The notes beneath the pieces were generated by a model. That model saw only the letters and a program-made list of their open reading frames with translations. It did no database searches and was not told where the DNA came from. A stretch of DNA of 64,000 nucleotides from Rosenbergiella gaditana (GTDB lineage: Bacteria; Pseudomonadota; Gammaproteobacteria; Enterobacterales; Enterobacteriaceae). Position 1 is the first letter of the stretch; each line of letters opens with the position of its first letter. The DNA lies in NCBI RefSeq assembly GCF_018494065.1, contig NZ_JABBFR010000003.1:1-64000 (forward strand), given 5' to 3'. This document shows, in pieces, positions 9,546 through 21,895 of this stretch. The translations under genes and the position numbers were made by a program.

Positions 9546-12122
9546 ATGAGTAAATTCAATATGAAAGAGTCTACCGAGAAGGACCTTAGCACCCACACCC
9601 CGATGATGCAGCAGTATCTCGGCCTCAAAGCTGAACATCCTGATATCTTACTGTTCTATCGTATGGGTGACTTTTATGAGTTATTTTTTGATGATGCACG
9701 GCGGGCATCTCAACTGCTCGATATCTCATTAACCAAACGGGGTTCTTCCGCTGGGCAACCTATTCCAATGGCCGGCGTTCCCTATCATGCGGTGGAAGGC
9801 TATCTAGCCAAACTGGTACAGATGGGCGAATCGGTGGCGATTTGTGAACAAGTCGGCGATCCTGCGCTGAGTAAAGGGCCAGTGGAACGTAAGGTTTTAC
9901 GTATTGTCACCCCTGGCACCATCAGCGACGAAGCGTTATTAAATGAACGCCAAGATAACCTTCTCGCGGCCGTCTATGAAACGAAACAAGGCTTTGGCTA
10001 CGCTACGTTAGATATTGGCTCAGGCCGCTTTTTATTAACGGAAGCACAGAGTGAAGAAACTCTTGCAGCAGAATTACAACGCACCAACCCTGCAGAATTG
10101 CTTTATCCGGAGGGCTTTATCGCCTTTCATTTGATTGAACAGCGCCGAGGCTTACGCCGCCGCCCCATTTGGGAGTTCGATCTCTCAACCGCACGTCAAC
10201 AACTAACCTTGCAGTTTGGCACCCGTGACTTACAAGGTTTTGGCGTAGAACAAGCCTTACTCGCTCTACCGGCCGCAGGCTGCCTATTGCAATATGCTAA
10301 GGATACGCAGCGTACCGCTCTGCCCCATTTACGCAGTATCACGATGGAACGTCAGCAAGATACCATCATCATGGATGCCGCCACACGACGCAATCTAGAA
10401 ATTACCCAAAATCTCGCCGGTGGCACGGATAACACTCTTGCCGCAGTGCTCGATCGTACCGTCACACCCATGGGGAGCCGAATGCTGAAACGTTGGCTGC
10501 ATACGCCCCTGCGGGATACCGCCATCATTACCGCCCGTCAGCAGGCGATTACCGAATTACAGCCGTTAGCTTCGTCGCTGCAGCCCTTGTTACATCAGGT
10601 GGGAGACTTAGAGCGTATTCTGGCGCGATTAGCCTTACGTTCCGCGCGCCCACGTGACTTAGCGCGTATGCGTCATGCTTTCCATCAGCTACCTGATATC
10701 CAAACATTACTGGCCGAAACGACCGGCCCTTCACTCGCCTTATTGGCAGAACGTAGCGGCGAATTTACCTCATTACGTGAGTTACTCGATCAAGCGATAG
10801 TTGAAGCTCCGCCTGTTTTAGTGCGTGATGGTGGCGTTATCGCCGAAGGGTATCATGCAGAATTGGATGAATGGCGAGCGTTGGCGGCAGGTGCGACAGA
10901 CTATCTGGACCGTTTAGAGATTCGGGAGCGCGACCGTTTAGGTATTGATAGCTTAAAAGTCGGCTATAACGCAGTACACGGTTACTTTATTCAAGTTAGC
11001 CGTGGCCAAAGTCACCTAGTACCGATTAATTATGTGCGCCGTCAAACCTTAAAAAATGCCGAGCGTTATATCATTCCTGAATTAAAAGAGTATGAAGACA
11101 AAGTATTAACGTCCAAAGGCAAAGCATTGGCTTTGGAAAAGGCGCTCTACGATCAGCTATTAGATCAACTGCTGCCACATCTTGCCGACTTACAGCAGAG
11201 CGCAGCAGCCTTAGCAGAACTCGACGTCTTGGCGAATTTGGCCGAGCGCGCCGAAGCGTTAAACTATGTTTGTCCTCAATTATCCGAACACACCGGAATC
11301 GAGATTAATCAGGGCCGACATCCGGTAGTCGAACAGGTACTGAAAGAGCCTTTTATTGCCAACCCTGTTTCGTTGCAGCCGCAACGCCGGATGCTGATCA
11401 TCACCGGCCCGAATATGGGCGGGAAAAGCACCTACATGCGCCAAACAGCGCTCATCGCCCTATTGAGCTGGGTCGGCAGTTATGTTCCTGCACAAGCCGT
11501 TACCCTAGGTCCTATTGATCGCATCTTTACCCGCGTTGGCGCAGCCGATGATCTGGCTTCAGGCCGTTCAACCTTTATGGTCGAAATGACCGAAACGGCG
11601 AATATTCTCAATAATGCGACCTGCAATAGTTTGGTGTTGATGGATGAAATAGGCCGGGGAACTTCAACCTATGATGGTTTATCACTGGCTTGGGCCTGTG
11701 CAGAAAATATTGCCAGCCGATTACAGTCACTGACGTTATTTGCCACACACTATTTTGAGCTCACCGCACTCCCTGACCAGATTCCGGGTGTCGAGAATGT
11801 TCACCTTGATGCGCGCGAGCATGGCGATAGTATCGCCTTTATGCATACAGTGAGTGAAGGCGCAGCCAGTAAAAGCTATGGTTTGGCCGTTGCGGCGTTA
11901 GCCGGCGTGCCGAAAGAGGTAATAAAACGCGCCCGGCAAAAATTACGCGAACTGGAAGCCCAGCCTACTCATGCGCCGACGGCAGGGGTAGAGACTAATC
12001 AATTATCACTGTTAGTGGAAGAGACCTCTCCAGCCATCGAAGCGTTAGAAACACTCGATCCTGATAGCCTCAGTCCTCGGCAAGCACTGGAATGGATTTA
12101 TCGCCTCAAAACACTGCTCTAA
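9546..12122 (+). CDS. mutS: DNA mismatch repair protein MutS
   Basis: Recognises base mismatches and small loops and, with MutL, starts methyl-directed repair. From the ATG at 9546 it has 858 residues (E. coli 853); an ATG at 9561 is equally plausible and no strong ribosome site decides between them, while an upstream ATG at 9471 would add 25 residues not seen in the family. The mismatch-wedging Phe-Tyr-Glu lies at residues 43-45 (MGDFYELF). The C-terminal ATPase has [13 protein letters not shown] (Walker A) and [15 protein letters not shown]. The C-terminal DxxxLxPRxALxxxYxL tail for tetramerisation is intact. It forms the right border of the accessory island. Confidence 0.97.
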   Translation: MSKFNMKESTEKDLSTHTPMMQQYLGLKAEHPDILLFYRMGDFYELFFDDARRASQLLDISLTKRGSSAGQPIPMAGVPYHAVEGYLAKLVQMGESVAICEQVGDPALSKGPVERKVLRIVTPGTISDEALLNERQDNLLAAVYETKQGFGYATLDIGSGRFLLTEAQSEETLAAELQRTNPAELLYPEGFIAFHLIEQRRGLRRRPIWEFDLSTARQQLTLQFGTRDLQGFGVEQALLALPAAGCLLQYAKDTQRTALPHLRSITMERQQDTIIMDAATRRNLEITQNLAGGTDNTLAAVLDRTVTPMGSRMLKRWLHTPLRDTAIITARQQAITELQPLASSLQPLLHQVGDLERILARLALRSARPRDLARMRHAFHQLPDIQTLLAETTGPSLALLAERSGEFTSLRELLDQAIVEAPPVLVRDGGVIAEGYHAELDEWRALAAGATDYLDRLEIRERDRLGIDSLKVGYNAVHGYFIQVSRGQSHLVPINYVRRQTLKNAERYIIPELKEYEDKVLTSKGKALALEKALYDQLLDQLLPHLADLQQSAAALAELDVLANLAERAEALNYVCPQLSEHTGIEINQGRHPVVEQVLKEPFIANPVSLQPQRRMLIITGPNMGGKSTYMRQTALIALLSWVGSYVPAQAVTLGPIDRIFTRVGAADDLASGRSTFMVEMTETANILNNATCNSLVLMDEIGRGTSTYDGLSLAWACAENIASRLQSLTLFATHYFELTALPDQIPGVENVHLDAREHGDSIAFMHTVSEGAASKSYGLAVAALAGVPKEVIKRARQKLRELEAQPTHAPTAGVETNQLSLLVEETSPAIEALETLDPDSLSPRQALEWIYRLKTLL

Positions 12123-12138
12123 CGCGTAGATAAAAAAA

Positions 12139-12156
12139 AGCCATCTAACGATGGCT
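12139..12156. terminator. Bidirectional terminator between mutS and rpoS
   Basis: A 7-bp stem (AGCCATC/GATGGCT) with a TAAC loop is flanked by an A-run on the left and T-rich sequence on the right, so it can stop both mutS (plus) and rpoS (minus) transcription. Confidence 0.85.
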
Positions 12157-12180
12157 TTTCTTCTTATGCATTACTGTCGA

Positions 12181-13173
12181 TTATAGGAACAGGGCGTCTA
12201 AGCTGAGACCTTGATCTTCAAGGATTTCACGTAAACGACGCAGACCCTCAACTTGAATCTGACGAACACGTTCACGGGTTAAACCGATTTCCTGACCCAC
12301 ATCTTCCAGTGTCGCCGGTTCATATCCCAGCAACCCGAAACGACGCGCGAGAACTTCCCGCTGTTTGGCATTCAGTTCATACAACCACTTAACGATACTT
12401 TGCTTCATATCGTTATCTTGGTTGGTGTACTCTGGCGAGTTATCATCGTCATCGGAAATCATGTCCAGTAATGACGTTTCCGAGTCGCCACCGATTGGCG
12501 TATCCACCGAAGCAATACGTTCATTAAGGCGAAGCATTCGACTGACATCCTCGACTGGCTTATCCAATTTCTGTGCAATATCTTCAGCAGTTGGCTCGTG
12601 GTCCAGAACTTGCGTCAGTTCACGTGCAGTACGTAAATACACATTTAATTCTTTAACGATATGGATAGGCAGACGAATGGTACGCGTCTGGTTCATGATA
12701 GCCCGCTCGATCGTTTGACGGATCCACCATGTCGCATAGGTAGAGAAGCGGAAACCTTTCTCGGGGTCAAACTTCTCAACCGCACGGATCAAACCAAGGT
12801 TACCTTCTTCGATCAGATCGAGTAGCGGCAGGCCACGGTTGTTATAGCGGCGCGAAATCTTCACCACCAGACGGAGGTTACTTTCGATCATTCTGCGGCG
12901 TGAAGCGACGTCGCCTCGTAGCGCACGACGAGCAAAATAGATCTCTTCCTCTGCAGTAAGCAGTGGCGAGAAACCGATTTCACCTAAATAGAGTTGAGTG
13001 GCGTCCAGAACCCGTTGGGATGAATTCGGCGCAAAGAGATCTTCCTCTGCGCTAGAAATTTCATAATCATCTTTAGAATCGCTGGTCGCATTCTGCTCTT
13101 CAAAAGCTACATTCTCATGATCGTCATAATCAACATCATGTAACTCTTCAACTTTACGCGTATTCTGACTCAT
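12181..13173 (-). CDS. rpoS: RNA polymerase sigma factor RpoS (sigma 38)
   Basis: Master sigma factor of stationary phase and general stress. It has 330 residues, the same as E. coli, from the ATG at 13173 preceded by AGGAGG. Sigma-70 region 1.2 ([14 protein letters not shown]), region 2 ([16 protein letters not shown] ... [19 protein letters not shown]), region 3 and the region 4.2 helix-turn-helix ([25 protein letters not shown]) are all present. Only the acidic N-terminal 50 residues diverge from E. coli. It lies directly downstream of nlpD, within which the main rpoS promoter resides in E. coli. Confidence 0.98.
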   Translation of the reverse strand: MSQNTRKVEELHDVDYDDHENVAFEEQNATSDSKDDYEISSAEEDLFAPNSSQRVLDATQLYLGEIGFSPLLTAEEEIYFARRALRGDVASRRRMIESNLRLVVKISRRYNNRGLPLLDLIEEGNLGLIRAVEKFDPEKGFRFSTYATWWIRQTIERAIMNQTRTIRLPIHIVKELNVYLRTARELTQVLDHEPTAEDIAQKLDKPVEDVSRMLRLNERIASVDTPIGGDSETSLLDMISDDDDNSPEYTNQDNDMKQSIVKWLYELNAKQREVLARRFGLLGYEPATLEDVGQEIGLTRERVRQIQVEGLRRLREILEDQGLSLDALFL

Positions 13174-13215
13174 TGTGATGCCTCCTGGTCCTGGCAGAGC
13201 CAGAAGGCCCTGCAT

Positions 13216-14394
13216 CTATCGCTGCGGTAAGTAACGCAACGGATTGACGGATTTTCCTTTATAACGAATTTCAAAGTGCAATCTTACCGAACTCGTCCCT
13301 GTACTGCCCATGGTGGCAATTTTTTGACCGGCAGTGACTTCTTGTTGCTCTCTAACCAACATCGTGTCGTTGTGTGCATAGGCGCTGAGGTAATCATCAT
13401 TATGTTTGATGATAATCAGGTTACCGTAACCGCGTAACGCATTACCTGCATACACAACTCTACCTGCTGCTGTAGAGACCACTGCTTGACCACGAGAACC
13501 GGCAATATCGATTCCCTTATTTCCACCTTCCGACGCCGAGAAACCATCAATAATGTTTCCTTTTGTCGGCCAACGCCAAGTCGTAATTGGCGTCGAGCTG
13601 GTCGTACTACTGACTGTTGGAGAGGTTGCTGGTGCCACAATAGGTGCCGCAGCACTCCCTGTTACAGCCGTTTTGCTCGGTAATAATTTACTGCTCGATT
13701 GAGCAGAATTATTGCTGCTTTGTTCGTCAGTATCTTCAGAATACTTAACTATTGGCTGTTGTGCAACCTCTTTGGGAACGGTTCTCTGAACATTATTTGC
13801 ACTATTGTTATTAGAAGAGATGTTATCTGCTTTACTAATTTCATTAGGCCCCGTTATAGGTTGTCCAGCACCGTTACCAATTTGGAGAACTTGGCCAGCA
13901 TTCAAGCTATAAGGGGCTGCGATACTATTTTTTTGTGCAAGATCGCGAAAATCGTTACCTGTAATCCATGCGATATAAAATAATGTATCACCGCGCTTAA
14001 CAGCGTAGGTGCTGCCGCTATAACTACCCTTCGGAATATTCCCATAATTGCGGTTATAGATAATTTTGCCATTTTGCAACTTCACTGGCTGGCTACTGAC
14101 CACTTGCTGAGTAGGCTGAACCGGCTGAGTCGATTGTACTGGCATTACCGGCTGAGGCGCTTGAACGGGTTGTGCGGCCATTGAACGTGGCGCACTTGGA
14201 ACAGTAGACGATGTCCTCGGATACTGCTGAACCGCACGTTGGGTGGAGCCCGCTGGCGCTCCGCCACTCGCACCAATAGCTGTGATCGGGGCTTGTGAAT
14301 CGGTACTATCAGAACTACATCCTGCCAAGCTGGCAGCAATCAATGAGGCGAGCGCCATCTGGCGATAATTACTACTTTTGCTTCCTTTGCTCAT
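13216..14394 (-). CDS. nlpD: Murein hydrolase activator lipoprotein NlpD
   Basis: An outer-membrane lipoprotein (lipobox LAGC, Cys26) that activates the septal amidase AmiC. Of 392 residues, the first third is Gln/Pro-rich linker (repeated QPV motifs). A LysM domain follows ([18 protein letters not shown]), then a low-complexity Ser/Asn/Thr stretch, then a C-terminal LytM/M23 domain ([21 protein letters not shown] ... [17 protein letters not shown]). That domain lacks the first zinc histidine (Gly in its place), as in E. coli NlpD, so it is non-enzymatic. Its known partner amiC is a pseudogene in this same window (51655-52074). Confidence 0.96.
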   Translation of the reverse strand: MSKGSKSSNYRQMALASLIAASLAGCSSDSTDSQAPITAIGASGGAPAGSTQRAVQQYPRTSSTVPSAPRSMAAQPVQAPQPVMPVQSTQPVQPTQQVVSSQPVKLQNGKIIYNRNYGNIPKGSYSGSTYAVKRGDTLFYIAWITGNDFRDLAQKNSIAAPYSLNAGQVLQIGNGAGQPITGPNEISKADNISSNNNSANNVQRTVPKEVAQQPIVKYSEDTDEQSSNNSAQSSSKLLPSKTAVTGSAAAPIVAPATSPTVSSTTSSTPITTWRWPTKGNIIDGFSASEGGNKGIDIAGSRGQAVVSTAAGRVVYAGNALRGYGNLIIIKHNDDYLSAYAHNDTMLVREQQEVTAGQKIATMGSTGTSSVRLHFEIRYKGKSVNPLRYLPQR

Positions 14395-14525
14395 TCATTC
14401 CCCCATAAGGCTTACGGCTATTGGTTTTACGATCCTCGTTCGGACTGTAAACAACTTAAATGAAATTATCGTCCAATAGTAGCAGGCAACGCCAAGACAG
14501 GCTATGAGACGATGTGAGGAAAACA

Positions 14526-15152
14526 TTAAGCCAGATCACCTGGAATTAACGGGACAAACCTTACTGGTTCAATCATATCGTCGGTGAACTCTTCACCAAT
14601 ACGTTGGATTCGCTGTAAAAATTGCTGTTCCTCGCCGACGGGAAGAACCATTACTCCCCCATCGGCTAATTGCGCCACCAGCTCGAGCGGAATCTGAGGA
14701 GCGGCTGCAGTGACAATAATGGCATCGAAAGGGCCACGAGAGACCCATCCATGCCATCCATCACCGTGGCGTGTTGAGACGTTATGCAAATCGAGATTTT
14801 TCAGTCGTCGTTTGGCCGCCCACTGTAGCCCTTTGATACGCTCGACCGAATAAACATGCTCAACTAAATTCGCTAAAATAGCGGTTTGGTAACCCGACCC
14901 GGTACCGATTTCCAGCACACGTGAAAAAGGCGTTAGGCCGAGTAGTTCAGTCATTCTCGCTACCATATAGGGTTGAGAAATCGTTTGACCGTAGCCGATA
15001 GGGAGTGCGTTATTGTCCCAAGCCTTATGCTCAAATGCCTCATCGACGAATTGCTCACGCGGCACCAGTGAAATAGCACGTAGTATCGACTCATCAGCAA
15101 TGCCGTGCTGACGTAAGTAATCAAGTAACATCTCTACACGCCGACTTAGCAT
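14526..15152 (-). CDS. pcm: Protein-L-isoaspartate O-methyltransferase
   Basis: Repairs age-damaged proteins by SAM-dependent methylation of L-isoaspartyl residues. It has 208 residues, as in E. coli, from the ATG at 15152. The SAM-binding [16 protein letters not shown] motif and the substrate-side [17 protein letters not shown] segment are conserved. The start codon overlaps the surE stop (ATGCTAA), so the two are translationally coupled. The 131-bp gap to nlpD has no further gene. Confidence 0.97.
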   Translation of the reverse strand: MLSRRVEMLLDYLRQHGIADESILRAISLVPREQFVDEAFEHKAWDNNALPIGYGQTISQPYMVARMTELLGLTPFSRVLEIGTGSGYQTAILANLVEHVYSVERIKGLQWAAKRRLKNLDLHNVSTRHGDGWHGWVSRGPFDAIIVTAAAPQIPLELVAQLADGGVMVLPVGEEQQFLQRIQRIGEEFTDDMIEPVRFVPLIPGDLA

Positions 15153-15910
15153 GTGACTTGGCCCTCGACATTCCCTAACCATTCTGTCAATTGGGATACT
15201 GCATGGTATGCAGTAAGATCAATACCTAAGGGAGTGATAGAAACATAGCCTTGTTCTACCGCATCAAAATCAGTCCCTTCGCCCGCATCGTGCGGCTTAC
15301 CTTGTGGACCAATCCAATAAAGGGTTTCGCCACGCGGATCGCACTGGGTAATCACTTTATTAGCCGGGTGACGATAACCACAGCGCGTCACTTTCCAGCC
15401 CTTAATCTCCGCTAAAGGTAGATTAGGAACATTAATATTTAATACCGGACTTAGCCGCAGTGGGTGTTTCGCCAGTATTTTCAGAAGCTGGCAGGTAACC
15501 TCGGCAGCGGTATCGTAATGGGTATGGCCATTTAGCGATACCGCGAGTGCCGGTAAGCCAAGGTGACGGCCTTCAATGGCCGCGGCAACCGTTCCTGAAT
15601 AGATCACATCATCGCCAAGATTTGGGCCAGCATTAATCCCAGAGATAACAATATCGGGCGCAGGTGTCATCAGGCAGTTCACACCAAGGTAGACACAATC
15701 TGTCGGAGTACCTTGCTGCACGGCAATATCACCATTGTCATGGTGGTAAGTGCGCAGTGGCATATCTAGGGTCAATGCACTCGATGCCCCACTACGGTTG
15801 CAGTCGGGAGCAATAATTTGGACGTCCACTGCTACACAACGCAGTGCTTGGGCCAACCGTTGAATACCCGGTGCTAATACACCGTCATCGTTACTCAGCA
15901 GGATCCTCAA
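15146..15910 (-). CDS. surE: 5'/3'-nucleotidase SurE
   Basis: A metal-dependent survival protein that dephosphorylates nucleoside monophosphates and short polyphosphates. It has 254 residues. The N-terminal [11 protein letters not shown] carries the metal ligands Asp8 and Asp9, and the [10 protein letters not shown] and [18 protein letters not shown] loops complete the active site. The start overlaps the end of truD by 20 nt and the end overlaps pcm by 7 nt, part of the tight truD-surE-pcm-nlpD-rpoS string. Confidence 0.97.
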   Translation of the reverse strand: MRILLSNDDGVLAPGIQRLAQALRCVAVDVQIIAPDCNRSGASSALTLDMPLRTYHHDNGDIAVQQGTPTDCVYLGVNCLMTPAPDIVISGINAGPNLGDDVIYSGTVAAAIEGRHLGLPALAVSLNGHTHYDTAAEVTCQLLKILAKHPLRLSPVLNINVPNLPLAEIKGWKVTRCGYRHPANKVITQCDPRGETLYWIGPQGKPHDAGEGTDFDAVEQGYVSITPLGIDLTAYHAVSQLTEWLGNVEGQVTC

Positions 15911-16940
15911 TCATTTCTCCCTGTAATACGAGTTCTCTAACGACACTGGTTGCAAAACTGCCTGCTGGCAACCAAAAATTAAGTTGTAAATGCTGGCCAT
16001 CTAACCATGTCCACGTCATGTCTCGCGGACAAACGAGCATCGCGCGGCGTGCTGCATCGACACGCTCATCAGATAACAGCGAGATAAATGCCTGTTGCGT
16101 CGCCAACTGCTGTTGCTCGAATTCAGCGGCTACGCCAGCCACGACAGTGTTCCCCTTACCGACTAATGGGGCGGTTATACGCAGTTCACCTTGCTGGACA
16201 CGCGTTAGCGTCTCGCTAAATTCTTCTTCGCTCACCACAAACCAGCTCCCCCGCCCGGTGAGCTGCACACAATCGCCCACCCATAGTGTCGAAAGATTGG
16301 ATTGTGCCGCGAGTCGTGCACTGGTGACTTGGTTAAAGATATCACTCCGTATCGCGGAGAGCAGCAAGCTTCGCTTGGCACGATCTTTAATCCGTATCTC
16401 TCCAGACGCCCACTGTTGCGCAAGCGTCAGATTATGACGGTCTCGTCCAAAACGCTGTTCACCAAAGTAGTTCGGTACACCTTGTTCAGCGACAGCGGCT
16501 AAACGCTGCTCAACACTTTGCACATCACTGACGTCACGGACAATCAGTTCGAAGTAATTACCGGCTAACCCACCGATACGCACTTTGCGTTGGTGACGCG
16601 CCACCTCAAGGATCTCAACACCTTCAAGGGTAAAGTTGGCAAAACTCGGCATCTCTTTACCAGGAAGACGCGCGCAAAAGGTTTGCTCAGTCACAGCGTG
16701 ACGGTCTTTCATTCCCGCATAACTGACTTCGCGAGCCGGTATTTTTAAAAATTTCGCCAAAGCATCTGCCACAAAACGGGTATTACACCCCGTTTTACGT
16801 AGACGAATTAATAAATGTTCACCTTGCTGATCAGCAGTATAGCCAAGATCTTCAATAACGCGGAAGTCACTAGCAGACTGTTTGATCATTCCGGTAGCAC
16901 TAGGTTTACCCAGTAGCCATTGCAGTGGAGTCGACTCCAT
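15891..16940 (-). CDS. truD: tRNA pseudouridine(13) synthase TruD
   Basis: Converts U13 of tRNA-Glu to pseudouridine. It has 349 residues. The catalytic aspartate is Asp79 in [13 protein letters not shown], and the TruD insertion domain is present (from about residue 155). It overlaps ispF by one base at its start and surE by 20 nt at its end. Confidence 0.96.
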   Translation of the reverse strand: MESTPLQWLLGKPSATGMIKQSASDFRVIEDLGYTADQQGEHLLIRLRKTGCNTRFVADALAKFLKIPAREVSYAGMKDRHAVTEQTFCARLPGKEMPSFANFTLEGVEILEVARHQRKVRIGGLAGNYFELIVRDVSDVQSVEQRLAAVAEQGVPNYFGEQRFGRDRHNLTLAQQWASGEIRIKDRAKRSLLLSAIRSDIFNQVTSARLAAQSNLSTLWVGDCVQLTGRGSWFVVSEEEFSETLTRVQQGELRITAPLVGKGNTVVAGVAAEFEQQQLATQQAFISLLSDERVDAARRAMLVCPRDMTWTWLDGQHLQLNFWLPAGSFATSVVRELVLQGEMIEDPAE

Positions 16941-17419
16941 TACCCTTCTACCTTGACCAGTAGCGCTACCGCTTCGCAGGCAATCCCTTCACCGCGGCCG
17001 GTAAACCCTAGCTTTTCCGTGGTGGTTGCTTTGACATTAACGTCATCCATGTGACAACCTAAATCTTCAGCGATATTAATTCGCATCTGAGGAATATGTG
17101 GGAGCATTTTGGGCGCTTGCGCAATGATCGTCACATCGACATTACCTATCGTATAGCCTTTTTCTTGAATTCTGCGCCAAGCCTCACGCAATAGCCCTCG
17201 ACTGTCGGCACCTTTAAAGGCTGGATCGGTATCAGGGAAGAGTTTGCCAATATCGCCCTGCGCCACCGCACCGAGCAGGGCATCTGTCAGCGCATGTAAC
17301 GCTACGTCACCATCGGAATGCGCAAGGAAGCCTTGAGGAAAGGGAATACGTACCCCTCCAATAATCAGCGGACCTTCCCCGCCAAAAGCATGTACATCGA
17401 AGCCGTGCCCAATACGCAT
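16940..17419 (-). CDS. ispF: 2-C-methyl-D-erythritol 2,4-cyclodiphosphate synthase
   Basis: Catalyses formation of the cyclic diphosphate in the MEP isoprenoid pathway. It has 159 residues and forms a trimer. Zinc ligands Asp8 and His10 are in [12 protein letters not shown] and the third His is in [13 protein letters not shown]. The [17 protein letters not shown] stretch binds CMP. It follows ispD by 10 nt, as in E. coli. Confidence 0.98.
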   Translation of the reverse strand: MRIGHGFDVHAFGGEGPLIIGGVRIPFPQGFLAHSDGDVALHALTDALLGAVAQGDIGKLFPDTDPAFKGADSRGLLREAWRRIQEKGYTIGNVDVTIIAQAPKMLPHIPQMRINIAEDLGCHMDDVNVKATTTEKLGFTGRGEGIACEAVALLVKVEG

Positions 17420-17429
17420 TATAATGCTC

Positions 17430-18140
17430 CTATTGGTTTTTTTGAGAAAGATAGAATTCCGCTAACGCCAGATCTTCGGGGCGGGTTACTTTTAAATTAT
17501 CGCTGCGCCCTTCTACTAAAATTGGCTGATAACCCCCTAGCTCTAGCGCTGAGGCTTCATCCGTGATCTCTTTACCTTGTTCGAGTGCTTGCTGTAAGCA
17601 CTGTTTTAACAGCGATAGCGGAAATAATTGCGGGGTTAAGGCATGCCAGAGATCGGTACGTTCCACGCTGCGCTGCACACGCTGTTCCGCCGCAAAAGCC
17701 CGCTTCATCGTATCTTTAACGGGTGTGGCGAGTAAGCCTCCCACCGTAGAGTGAGTTGTCAGCTCTACTAACCGCTCAAGATCCTGAGGAACTAAACACG
17801 GACGAGCCGCATCATGCACCAGTACCCACTGCGTCACCAGTGGGTCGATAACCGCAAGACCCGCTAAAACTGATTCCGCACGGGTTGTGCCACCAATTAC
17901 CGTGCTGACTCGAGGATCGCGAGCAATGGGCAATTGTTGGAAACGACCGTCCTCAGGATGCAAGGCAACGATAACCCCTAAAATTGCGGGGTGATCAATA
18001 AGCGCCGCGATACTGTGTTCAAGAAGAGTTTTGGAGCCAATAGAGAGATATTGCTTTGGGCAAGATGATTGCATGCGGCTACCAATGCCGGCAGCAGGAA
18101 CCACAGCAATAATTCCCGTAGTTGAAACGGTTTTCATCAT
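17430..18140 (-). CDS. ispD: 2-C-methyl-D-erythritol 4-phosphate cytidylyltransferase
   Basis: Couples MEP to CTP to give CDP-ME, the third step of the MEP pathway. It has 236 residues. The N-terminal nucleotide-binding [11 protein letters not shown] loop and the [10 protein letters not shown] active-site motif are intact. It lies between ftsB (15 nt upstream) and ispF on one transcript. Confidence 0.97.
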   Translation of the reverse strand: MMKTVSTTGIIAVVPAAGIGSRMQSSCPKQYLSIGSKTLLEHSIAALIDHPAILGVIVALHPEDGRFQQLPIARDPRVSTVIGGTTRAESVLAGLAVIDPLVTQWVLVHDAARPCLVPQDLERLVELTTHSTVGGLLATPVKDTMKRAFAAEQRVQRSVERTDLWHALTPQLFPLSLLKQCLQQALEQGKEITDEASALELGGYQPILVEGRSDNLKVTRPEDLALAEFYLSQKNQ

Positions 18141-18155
18141 TGATTTTCGTCGTTG

Positions 18156-18467
18156 TTATTGTCCTTGCGCCGAATTATTTGCGGCGTTACGATTCTGTTC
18201 AGGCACTAAGCGAAAGAAGGTTTCACCAGGACGAATCATTCCAAGTTCATCTCGAGAGCGTTCTTCAATGGCTTCAGAACCTCCATTGAGATCGTCAATT
18301 TCAGCAAACAGTTGGTCATTACGCGCTTTTAATTTGACATTAGCATCTTGATGCTGCGTAACTTCTTCGCTGACGCGACTGTAATCATGGATACCATTTT
18401 TACCGAGCCACAATGAGTATTGTAACCATCCCAGCAAAATAAGTAGCAATAAAGTGAGTTTTCCCAT
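18156..18467 (-). CDS. ftsB: Cell division protein FtsB
   Basis: A bitopic inner-membrane component of the FtsQLB complex that licenses septal peptidoglycan synthesis. It has 103 residues from the ATG giving [20 protein letters not shown], identical in length to E. coli. A transmembrane segment (residues 3-20) is followed by a periplasmic coiled coil (about 30-70) and a conserved [17 protein letters not shown] tail. A start 33 nt upstream is not supported by the family. Confidence 0.96.
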   Translation of the reverse strand: MGKLTLLLLILLGWLQYSLWLGKNGIHDYSRVSEEVTQHQDANVKLKARNDQLFAEIDDLNGGSEAIEERSRDELGMIRPGETFFRLVPEQNRNAANNSAQGQ

Positions 18468-18585
18468 CCTTCCCCCCAACAGACTCGCTAATCTTCCCAC
18501 AAGTTAGCGTTCGACTCCACTGTAACCTGTCGCAAGTCAGCGTTTTCTGACAAGTTTTAGCCTGCGCACTTAAGTGGTAATCGCT

Positions 18586-18906
18586 TTACCATCCAACAAA
18601 GGCATAAAAGAGTCCCCAAAAACTGCTACTGACCAGCAGCAGCGTCAGCAAGAAAGTCAGGAAAATTTTCTGCTGTTGCCAGACTGAAATCGCCATCCCT
18701 GAAAATACCGCGACGGGCAATAAAGCCAAAAAGAAAGGCCAAGTATAGAGGAAAAAGAACAGGACACTGGCCCCGAAAGCCACGAAGGGTGAAAGTATCG
18801 CGAGGAAATAAGCAAAAAGGCCAAAGCAGCCCCCCGCAACGAGTGTTGAGGGCCACTCCTTGGTTAAGGGAGGGCGAGTCATAACGGGATCTGGCAACTC
18901 TGGCAT
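18586..18906 (-). CDS. ygbE: Inner-membrane protein YgbE (DUF3561)
   Basis: A 106-residue protein of unknown function with three predicted membrane segments; the FFFLYTWPFFLALLPVAV centre is the DUF3561 hallmark. It sits between cysC and ftsB as in E. coli and may be co-transcribed with the cys genes, starting 26 nt after the cysC stop. Confidence 0.9.
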   Translation of the reverse strand: MPELPDPVMTRPPLTKEWPSTLVAGGCFGLFAYFLAILSPFVAFGASVLFFFLYTWPFFLALLPVAVFSGMAISVWQQQKIFLTFLLTLLLVSSSFWGLFYAFVGW

Positions 18907-18932
18907 AGCGATCGTAACTTATCCTAAAAGGG

Positions 18933-19538
18933 TTAAGCGGCGATAATAGCGCGATCACGCAATAGATCGATAATCTGCTCGCTCAGTTTTGTAACTAATT
19001 GTTCGCCATCGACCCGTAGCTCGGGTAAGAGTGGCGCTTCGTAGCCTGAACCAATCCCTGTGAAGTCTTTGATTTCACCCGCTCTTGCTTTCCGGTATAG
19101 CCCTTTCGGGTCCCGAGCTTCGCAAATTTCGGGGGCTGTATCGACAAATATTTCGATAAATCTTTCTTCACCAATCAGCTCACGGGCCAGCTGTCGCTCA
19201 CTGCGGTGTGGCGAAATAAAGGCCGTTAACACAATCATCCCGGCATCGGCCATTAACTTTGCGACTTCACTGATACGACGAATATTCTCTTTACGGTCAT
19301 TATCACTAAAACCAAGATCTCGACATAATCCTTGTCGGACATTGTCGCCATCAAGCAAAAAAGTGCTACTACCCAATTGATGGAGCGCCAACTCCACGGC
19401 CCCTGAGAGGGTCGACTTTCCAGAACCCGATAGGCCAGTAAACCAAACGACTGCACCACGATGGTGGTGCAGGGTTTCACGCATTTCTGGCGTCACGGCA
19501 TGTTGATGCCAAACAATGTTTTCCGCTTGCCGGCTCAT
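18933..19538 (-). CDS. cysC: Adenylyl-sulfate kinase CysC
   Basis: Phosphorylates APS to PAPS, the second step of sulfate activation. It has 201 residues. The P-loop GLSGSGKST covers 35-43, and the phosphorylated-enzyme serine corresponds to Ser109 in [11 protein letters not shown]. The [19 protein letters not shown]-binding region is present. Its start overlaps the cysN stop by 4 nt. Confidence 0.98.
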   Translation of the reverse strand: MSRQAENIVWHQHAVTPEMRETLHHHRGAVVWFTGLSGSGKSTLSGAVELALHQLGSSTFLLDGDNVRQGLCRDLGFSDNDRKENIRRISEVAKLMADAGMIVLTAFISPHRSERQLARELIGEERFIEIFVDTAPEICEARDPKGLYRKARAGEIKDFTGIGSGYEAPLLPELRVDGEQLVTKLSEQIIDLLRDRAIIAA

Positions 19539-20968
19539 TTAAGACTATCTCGTAAGTTTATTGCATTCCAATGTGGAAAGTGCTTACGCACCAGCTCATT
19601 GAGCTCGAGCTCGAAAGCACTGAATTGTCCAGCCGATTGCGCCGCGTCTAGCGTTCGCGTCTGATAGACCATTCCTGCCCCAACGGTCACATTGCTCAGG
19701 CGATCAATAAAGATTAAGCCACCTGTCACGGGGTTTTCCGCATAAGGGTCAAGCATTAATGGCTCATCAAAAGTTAAGGCTACGCGACCAATGGCATTAA
19801 GCGGTAGAGTCTGCGTATCACTGGTGGCTAAGGTATTGATATTCACTTGGTGAATAATCTCATCAACCACAGCGCGTGCCGTCTTACCCGCCACTTTAAT
19901 CTGATAGCTTTGACCTGGCTGTAGGGCATTCTCTCCCATCCATACCACGTCTACTTCCGCGGCGTGGGTCGGACTTAATTGCGCATCACCGTCAACCAAC
20001 AAGTCACCACGTGAAATATCGATTTCAGTTTCCAATACTAGGGTCACGGCTTCGCCAGCAGCGGCTTGGGGTAAGTCGCCATCAAACGTCGTGATCTTCG
20101 CAATACGGCTGCTGACACCGGACGGCAAGACTTTGATCTGTTGTCCTACTGACACGATGCCGGAAGCAACGGTACCGGCATAGCCTCGGAAATCAAGGTT
20201 TGGCCGGTTAACATATTGCACAGGGAAACGCATAGCCTGCCATTCCACTACTTTTTTCACTTCGACAGTTTCTAGGATTTCAAGCAGCGTTGGCCCAGTG
20301 TACCATGGCATATGCTGACTATTGGCAGCGATGTTCTCACCCTCTAAGGCCGAAACTGGGACGAAGCGGATATCAAGATCTTTAGGTAATTGCTCAGCAA
20401 AGTCGAGGTACTGCTGTACAATCTGATTAAAGGTAGCCTCGCCATACTCAACCAGATCCATCTTATTCACCGCAACAACCAAGTGCTTAATCCCTAATAA
20501 GGTTGAGATAAAGCTATGGCGCCGAGTTTGATCCAGTACACCTTTACGCGCATCGATCAGCAGAATAGCTAAGTCACAGGTCGAGGCACCCGTTGCCATA
20601 TTACGAGTATATTGCTCATGCCCCGGGGTGTCAGCAATGATAAATTTACGTTTCTCGGTGGAGAAATAACGGTATGCGACATCAATGGTGATGCCTTGCT
20701 CACGCTCTGCTTGTAAGCCATCCACCAGTAATGCCAAATCCAGCTTCTCACCTTGGGTACCATGACGCTTACTGTCATTATGTAGCGACGAGAGTTGGTC
20801 TTCATAAATTTGACGGGTGTCATGGAGCAGACGACCAATTAGGGTACTTTTGCCGTCGTCGACACTACCGCACGTTAAGAATCGTAATAAGCTTTTGTGC
20901 TGCTGGGCGGTCAACCAGGCTTCTACGCCACCTTGATCGGCAATTTGTTGTGCTAATGCATTATTCAT
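19535..20968 (-). CDS. cysN: Sulfate adenylyltransferase subunit 1 (GTPase) CysN
   Basis: The GTP-hydrolysing subunit that drives APS synthesis by CysD. It has 477 residues. The G1 loop GSVDDGKST lies at 34-42, with DTPGHEQY (G3) and NKMD (G4); EF-Tu-like domains II and III follow. It lies 10 nt after cysD and overlaps cysC. Confidence 0.98.
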   Translation of the reverse strand: MNNALAQQIADQGGVEAWLTAQQHKSLLRFLTCGSVDDGKSTLIGRLLHDTRQIYEDQLSSLHNDSKRHGTQGEKLDLALLVDGLQAEREQGITIDVAYRYFSTEKRKFIIADTPGHEQYTRNMATGASTCDLAILLIDARKGVLDQTRRHSFISTLLGIKHLVVAVNKMDLVEYGEATFNQIVQQYLDFAEQLPKDLDIRFVPVSALEGENIAANSQHMPWYTGPTLLEILETVEVKKVVEWQAMRFPVQYVNRPNLDFRGYAGTVASGIVSVGQQIKVLPSGVSSRIAKITTFDGDLPQAAAGEAVTLVLETEIDISRGDLLVDGDAQLSPTHAAEVDVVWMGENALQPGQSYQIKVAGKTARAVVDEIIHQVNINTLATSDTQTLPLNAIGRVALTFDEPLMLDPYAENPVTGGLIFIDRLSNVTVGAGMVYQTRTLDAAQSAGQFSAFELELNELVRKHFPHWNAINLRDSLK

Positions 20969-20978
20969 AATCAGATCC

Positions 20979-21887
20979 TTAGAAGTAACCCTGGCGTTTT
21001 TTCATTTCCATCGAACCGGCTTGGTCCCGATCAATGACGCGCCCTTGACGTTCGCTGGTAGTGGACACCAACATCTCTTCAATAATTTCCGGTAACGTCT
21101 CGGCAGAGGACTCTACTGCTCCGGTTAATGGCCAACACCCCAACGTACGGAAGCGAACCTTTCGCTGCTCAATCTGCTCGCCCGGCTGTAAATCGATGCG
21201 ATCGTCGTCGATCATCATTAACATGCCATCTCGTTCCAGTACCGGTCGCTCAGCGGCCAGGTAAAGAGGAACAATCTCGATATTCTCTAAAAAGATATAT
21301 TGCCAGATATCCAGCTCGGTCCAGTTAGAGAGCGGGAACACACGAATACTTTCGCCTTTATTAATTTGCCCGTTGTAGTTGTGCCACAGCTCTGGTCGTT
21401 GATTTTTCGGATCCCAGCGGTGAAAACGATCACGGAACGAATAGATACGCTCTTTGGCACGCGATTTCTCTTCATCACGGCGAGCGCCTCCGAAGGCGGC
21501 ATCAAACCCATATTTGTTTAATGCTTGCTTTAAGCCTTCGGTTTTCATGATATCGGTGTGCTTGGCACTGCCATGTACGAAAGGATTAATCCCCATCGCT
21601 ACCCCTTCTGGGTTGCGGTGAACAATCAGTTCAGCACCGATTTGTTTGACGGTACGGTCACGGAATTCGTACATTTGTTTGAATTTCCAGCCCGTATCGA
21701 CATGTAATAGAGGAAAAGGTAACTTGCCAGGATAAAACGCTTTACGGGCAAGGTGCAACATGACCGAAGAGTCTTTACCGATCGAATACATCATCACCGG
21801 GTTGGAAAATTCTGCCGCCACTTCGCGTAGGATGTGAATACTCTCTGCTTCCAGCTGACGCAGATGAGTCAGTCGTTGTTGGTCCAT
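20979..21887 (-). CDS. cysD: Sulfate adenylyltransferase subunit 2 CysD
   Basis: Catalyses ATP plus sulfate to APS plus pyrophosphate as a heterodimer with CysN. It has 302 residues from the ATG at 21887, after GAGG; this matches E. coli exactly, so the 4-codon longer frame is rejected. The PP-loop SIGKDSS is at 35-41 and the [15 protein letters not shown] segment is conserved. It follows cysG by 8 nt in the cysGDNC operon. Confidence 0.98.
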   Translation of the reverse strand: MDQQRLTHLRQLEAESIHILREVAAEFSNPVMMYSIGKDSSVMLHLARKAFYPGKLPFPLLHVDTGWKFKQMYEFRDRTVKQIGAELIVHRNPEGVAMGINPFVHGSAKHTDIMKTEGLKQALNKYGFDAAFGGARRDEEKSRAKERIYSFRDRFHRWDPKNQRPELWHNYNGQINKGESIRVFPLSNWTELDIWQYIFLENIEIVPLYLAAERPVLERDGMLMMIDDDRIDLQPGEQIEQRKVRFRTLGCWPLTGAVESSAETLPEIIEEMLVSTTSERQGRVIDRDQAGSMEMKKRQGYF

Positions 21888-21895
21888 ACGATACC

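Noticed and set aside
15844..16437. Long plus-strand frame of 197 codons opposite truD
   Set aside because: Antisense to a well-conserved gene; low-complexity Ser/Thr-rich composition and no ribosome site.
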